Of a stretch of DNA of 8,311 bases, positions 6,051 through 8,311 are shown one piece after another (position 1 is the first letter of the stretch; each line of letters starts with the position of its first letter). The notes under the pieces are model-generated. The model did not search any database. It saw only the letters and a program-made list of their open reading frames with translations, and was not told the origin of the DNA. This stretch comes from Gammaproteobacteria bacterium (GTDB lineage Bacteria > Pseudomonadota > Gammaproteobacteria > Tenderiales > Tenderiaceae), in NCBI GenBank assembly GCA_024276775.1, contig JAJRWO010000202.1, forward strand, positions 1-8,311. Direction: 5' to 3'. The position numbers and the translations under genes were made by a program.

Positions 6051-8024
6051 TCATGTCCGTGAAAATGACTCACGTAAGCACTGACTGACATTACGTTTAA
6101 GGAGTTTCAAGCTCATTTTTATACCACGCTTTTTAAATTCAGCTATTTCTTTTTTAATTTCACGTTTGGCTCGTACCATCTGCTCGTGGTGGTACTCAGT
6201 ATGTGGTAGCACCCCAACTTGTGGCATCTCAGCCAAGCCCGATTCACGCGCATGTTCTTCAAAGCCTTGGTTACGCCAAAAGAAAGCACCTGGCATGGTT
6301 GTTGGAATCACCAAAACATAGAACAATGCTCGCCCTATCAAGGCTGTTGAAATAATCAAGGCCGCTGCAACTAACCAAGCCAGCAGCCCCGCTAATCCAT
6401 CAACACCACTCAAGCCTAACAGGGCGACTAAAACGATACTGGCAATCAAACCAATATTTCGGCTGTAATAGGTATTACCAAAACGACTGCGCTGTTCAAC
6501 ATGTGCTGCGGCACCTTCACCACCGCAACGATCAAGATCACGGCCATGCAAAACCAAACCCACGGTTTCAATGATCAAGCCTAAAATAATCGGCCAGGCC
6601 AGCAACGACATCAACCCGGCAATGCTTTGCCCTTGCCACAGCAAACCCATCGAAAAAACCAGCCCGACCATTAAGGCCCCCAAGCTCAAGGTACTGCCAA
6701 AAAAACTGCTTAACACCTGCCAGTGATCCCAGAATGGACGTGCTTTAATACGATAAATTTTATACATGGCATAAATAAATACCGGCCCTGAAATTACCGC
6801 ACCAACGGCAAAGACATAACGTATTCCTTCACTAAACCCAGGATACACAAACGGGATATTAATAAAACTCAGTACCGTATAGCCCGAAAAAGAAGTGAAA
6901 AAGACAGCCAATGAAGCAACTTCACGACTGACGGGGGAATAGCGCAGGTTATTAAAGGCTCGGTAAAACCGATGAGGCTTACCTAAATGCATCGTAGAAA
7001 TTGCCAGAGCAAAACCCTGTAAGCCAAACATAACCAACAATAGAACGGACACAATAGCTGGGTTCGTCTGGGCAGATAAAGTATCAATACCGAACACAGG
7101 TCCCAGAAACAGAACTAAAAATGCGCCCACCACACCCTGCGAAATCAGGGTAAACAACACTAATGGATCTTCACGTGAGCGCAATTTAGGCAGATTCCAC
7201 TCACGTTTTTTATCTTTAAGCACCGCCTTAGGTTTGTATTCACTCTCACCTTGCTCATCACGCTGATAGCGTACCGGTGCAGAGTCAGGCCGAGTCATTT
7301 CTCTGGGCAAGGCCTTGTTTTGCTGAAAACGTATATTTGGCTGGGTAATTTCAGGCGATGGAAAACCAGGAATTTTTGTTTTGGTCTGTTCACGATTTTC
7401 GGGTGCCGTTTCAATTAAACCAAAGTCCAAAGCGCCGCCTAAACAAGCTGAAGAACAGGCCGGTTTAAGGCCAACTTCAAGCCGATCAACACACATATTA
7501 CATTTTGATACCTGCCCCTGAACCGGATCCAGCTGCGGCGCATTATAAGGGCAGACCCAGGTGCAATAACCACAACCAAAACAAATCTCAGGATCCTGCA
7601 ATACAGCACCATACTCAGCATATTTTGTATAGGCACGGGTCGGACAGCCTTTAAGACAGACAGGATCATCACAGTGATTACAGGCCATGGAGATATTAAG
7701 GCGTTTATAGGCCGGATAGCTGCCACCCTCAATATAACCAACCGAGCGAAAACTAATATGGGCTGGTAATTGATTTTTTTCGCTGCAAGCCGCCTCGCAG
7801 GCGTGACAAGCAATGCAGTTATCCGCCGTAAAATGAAAACCATGCTGCTTGTAGCGGTTAGGATTTTCACTAACACTGGCATCGCCATTAATATTCAAGC
7901 TTTTCCCAGCAAGCTCATCACGACTATCAACTAACTGAATAGTTTTGCCGTATTGATTCTTCTCCGGCGTTTTCACATCGGGAATGAAGGCGTATTCTGG
8001 CTCATCATCGCGCACTTCAAACAT
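6051..8024 (-). CDS. DmsB-DmsC fusion: four-cluster ferredoxin joined to quinol-oxidising anchor
   Basis: A 657-residue electron-transfer subunit for a molybdoenzyme. Residues 62-202 form a DmsB/NrfC-like domain with sixteen cysteines in four groups: 70/73/76/80, 115/118/123/127, 148/151/154/158 and 175/178/190/194. This is enough for four [4Fe-4S] clusters, with no change towards a [3Fe-4S] site. Residues 203-285 are a polar, probably flexible linker. Residues 286-595 are a DmsC/YnfH-like membrane domain with about eight hydrophobic segments, starting near 288, 322, 366, 401, 436, 467, 522 and 542. H346 (MHLGKP) and E368 (SREV) are 22 residues apart, as are H65 and E87 of E. coli DmsC, implicated in menaquinol oxidation. 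It ends with the family's FFWRNQGFEEHARESGLA and then a lysine/arginine-rich tail (618-657). There is no signal peptide. GAGG at 8033-8036 lies 8 nt before the ATG. The upstream molybdopterin oxidoreductase is its likely catalytic partner. Confidence 0.88.
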   Translation of the reverse strand: MFEVRDDEPEYAFIPDVKTPEKNQYGKTIQLVDSRDELAGKSLNINGDASVSENPNRYKQHGFHFTADNCIACHACEAACSEKNQLPAHISFRSVGYIEGGSYPAYKRLNISMACNHCDDPVCLKGCPTRAYTKYAEYGAVLQDPEICFGCGYCTWVCPYNAPQLDPVQGQVSKCNMCVDRLEVGLKPACSSACLGGALDFGLIETAPENREQTKTKIPGFPSPEITQPNIRFQQNKALPREMTRPDSAPVRYQRDEQGESEYKPKAVLKDKKREWNLPKLRSREDPLVLFTLISQGVVGAFLVLFLGPVFGIDTLSAQTNPAIVSVLLLVMFGLQGFALAISTMHLGKPHRFYRAFNNLRYSPVSREVASLAVFFTSFSGYTVLSFINIPFVYPGFSEGIRYVFAVGAVISGPVFIYAMYKIYRIKARPFWDHWQVLSSFFGSTLSLGALMVGLVFSMGLLWQGQSIAGLMSLLAWPIILGLIIETVGLVLHGRDLDRCGGEGAAAHVEQRSRFGNTYYSRNIGLIASIVLVALLGLSGVDGLAGLLAWLVAAALIISTALIGRALFYVLVIPTTMPGAFFWRNQGFEEHARESGLAEMPQVGVLPHTEYHHEQMVRAKREIKKEIAEFKKRGIKMSLKLLKRNVSQCLRESFSRT

Positions 8025-8039
8025 TGTTTATACCTCGCG

Positions 8040-8058
8040 TAGTGCGCAGTACGCACTA
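8040..8058 (-). repeat. intergenic hairpin next to the ribosome binding site of the fusion gene
   Basis: TAGTGCG (8040-8046) and CGCACTA (8052-8058) form a perfect 7-bp stem with a 5-nt loop. On the transcript it lies 3 nt before the GAGG ribosome binding site of the ferredoxin/anchor gene. A further perfect 10-bp palindrome GAGTGCACTC is at 8085-8094. The hairpin might tune translation or mark an mRNA processing point between the two genes. No T tract follows, so it is not a terminator. Confidence 0.45.
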
Positions 8059-8125
8059 TCAAATTAGTGATTAAACATTGCAAAGAGTGCACTCACTACA
8101 CGCCCCGCATTTAGAAGGTTCTTTT

Positions 8126-8311
8126 TTAAAAAGTTCTGGCGGCCCTGTTAACGACTGCTGCGGCTTCCTGTTGCGCGATGGCTTCAACGCGCACAGCACA
8201 CTGTTTAAAGGCAGGTTGACGCGAATGTGGGTCTAGCAGTCCCAGACTCACCCGGTTAACACATTCATGAAAATGGAATGGCACAAACACCATATTTCGA
8301 GGCACACGTTG
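8126..8311 (-). CDS. molybdopterin oxidoreductase, C-terminal 61 residues (partial)
   Basis: An open frame enters from the right edge and stops at TAA 8126-8128. It reads QRVPRNMVFVPFHFHECVNR... and then LLDPHSRQPAFKQCAVRVEA. The VFVPFHF block followed by LDP, PxFK and C-AVRVE is the usual end of the molydopterin dinucleotide-binding domain in formate dehydrogenase- and nitrate reductase-type enzymes of the DMSO reductase family. It lacks the BFD-like C-terminal domain of the NasA in this window and so is a different enzyme class. The 101-nt gap and shared strand with the following ferredoxin/anchor gene suggest one operon in which this is the catalytic (A) subunit. Substrate, cofactor ligand and any Tat signal lie outside the window, so formate, polysulfide, DMSO or another substrate cannot be distinguished. 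Confidence 0.75.
   Translation of the reverse strand, partial: QRVPRNMVFVPFHFHECVNRVSLGLLDPHSRQPAFKQCAVRVEAIAQQEAAAVVNRAARTF

Noticed and set aside
7439..7888. A 149-codon alternative frame on the minus strand inside the ferredoxin domain.
   Set aside because: It overlaps the four-cluster cysteine region in another frame and reads as a low-information Val/Leu/Arg-rich sequence, the typical shadow of a conserved gene.

Overview
The window looks like chromosomal DNA from a free-living gammaproteobacterium. AmpD and the Mak-type ROK kinase resemble the enterobacterial proteins residue for residue around their active sites. An assimilatory-type nitrate reductase and a DmsC-family membrane anchor also fit this group. 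Base composition looks moderate and even. There is no tRNA, rRNA, insertion sequence or CRISPR array. Every gene that can be supported is on the minus strand, so the biological order runs from high to low coordinates. Genus-level placement is not possible from the sequence alone.

Right part (8311 to 6051): the C-terminal end of a molybdopterin oxidoreductase (partial) is followed by a 657-residue protein that fuses a DmsB-like four-cluster ferredoxin to a DmsC-like quinol-oxidising anchor. Together they look like the end of a membrane-bound molybdoenzyme operon in which the usual B and C subunits are one chain. A 7-bp-stem hairpin sits just before the ribosome binding site of the fusion gene.

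Centre (6050 to 3109): a 272-bp spacer contains an imperfect palindromic repeat of about 83 bp with a perfect central hairpin. It precedes an 889-residue NasA-type nitrate reductase that has an N-terminal [4Fe-4S] site, Mo-bis-MGD domains and a C-terminal BFD-like [2Fe-2S] domain. Neither its electron donor (NasB/NasC type) nor a nitrite reductase is in the window.

Left-centre (3083 to 236): a small, apparently frameshifted reading frame lies after nasA. A tight cluster follows: ampD (peptidoglycan recycling amidase), mak (ROK-family hexokinase/fructokinase), an unrecognised small ORF of 36 to 54 residues, and an aminoglycoside/choline-kinase-fold phosphotransferase. Junctions of 2 nt (ampD-mak) and a 4-bp ATGA overlap (small ORF-phosphotransferase) suggest translational coupling. 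The common theme may be recycling or phosphorylation of sugars, but that is inference.

Left edge (235 to 1): a short intergenic stretch with two inverted-repeat structures and a possible promoter leads to the first 19 codons of a further gene. It has a strong Shine-Dalgarno and a membrane-segment-like N-terminus, and runs off the window.
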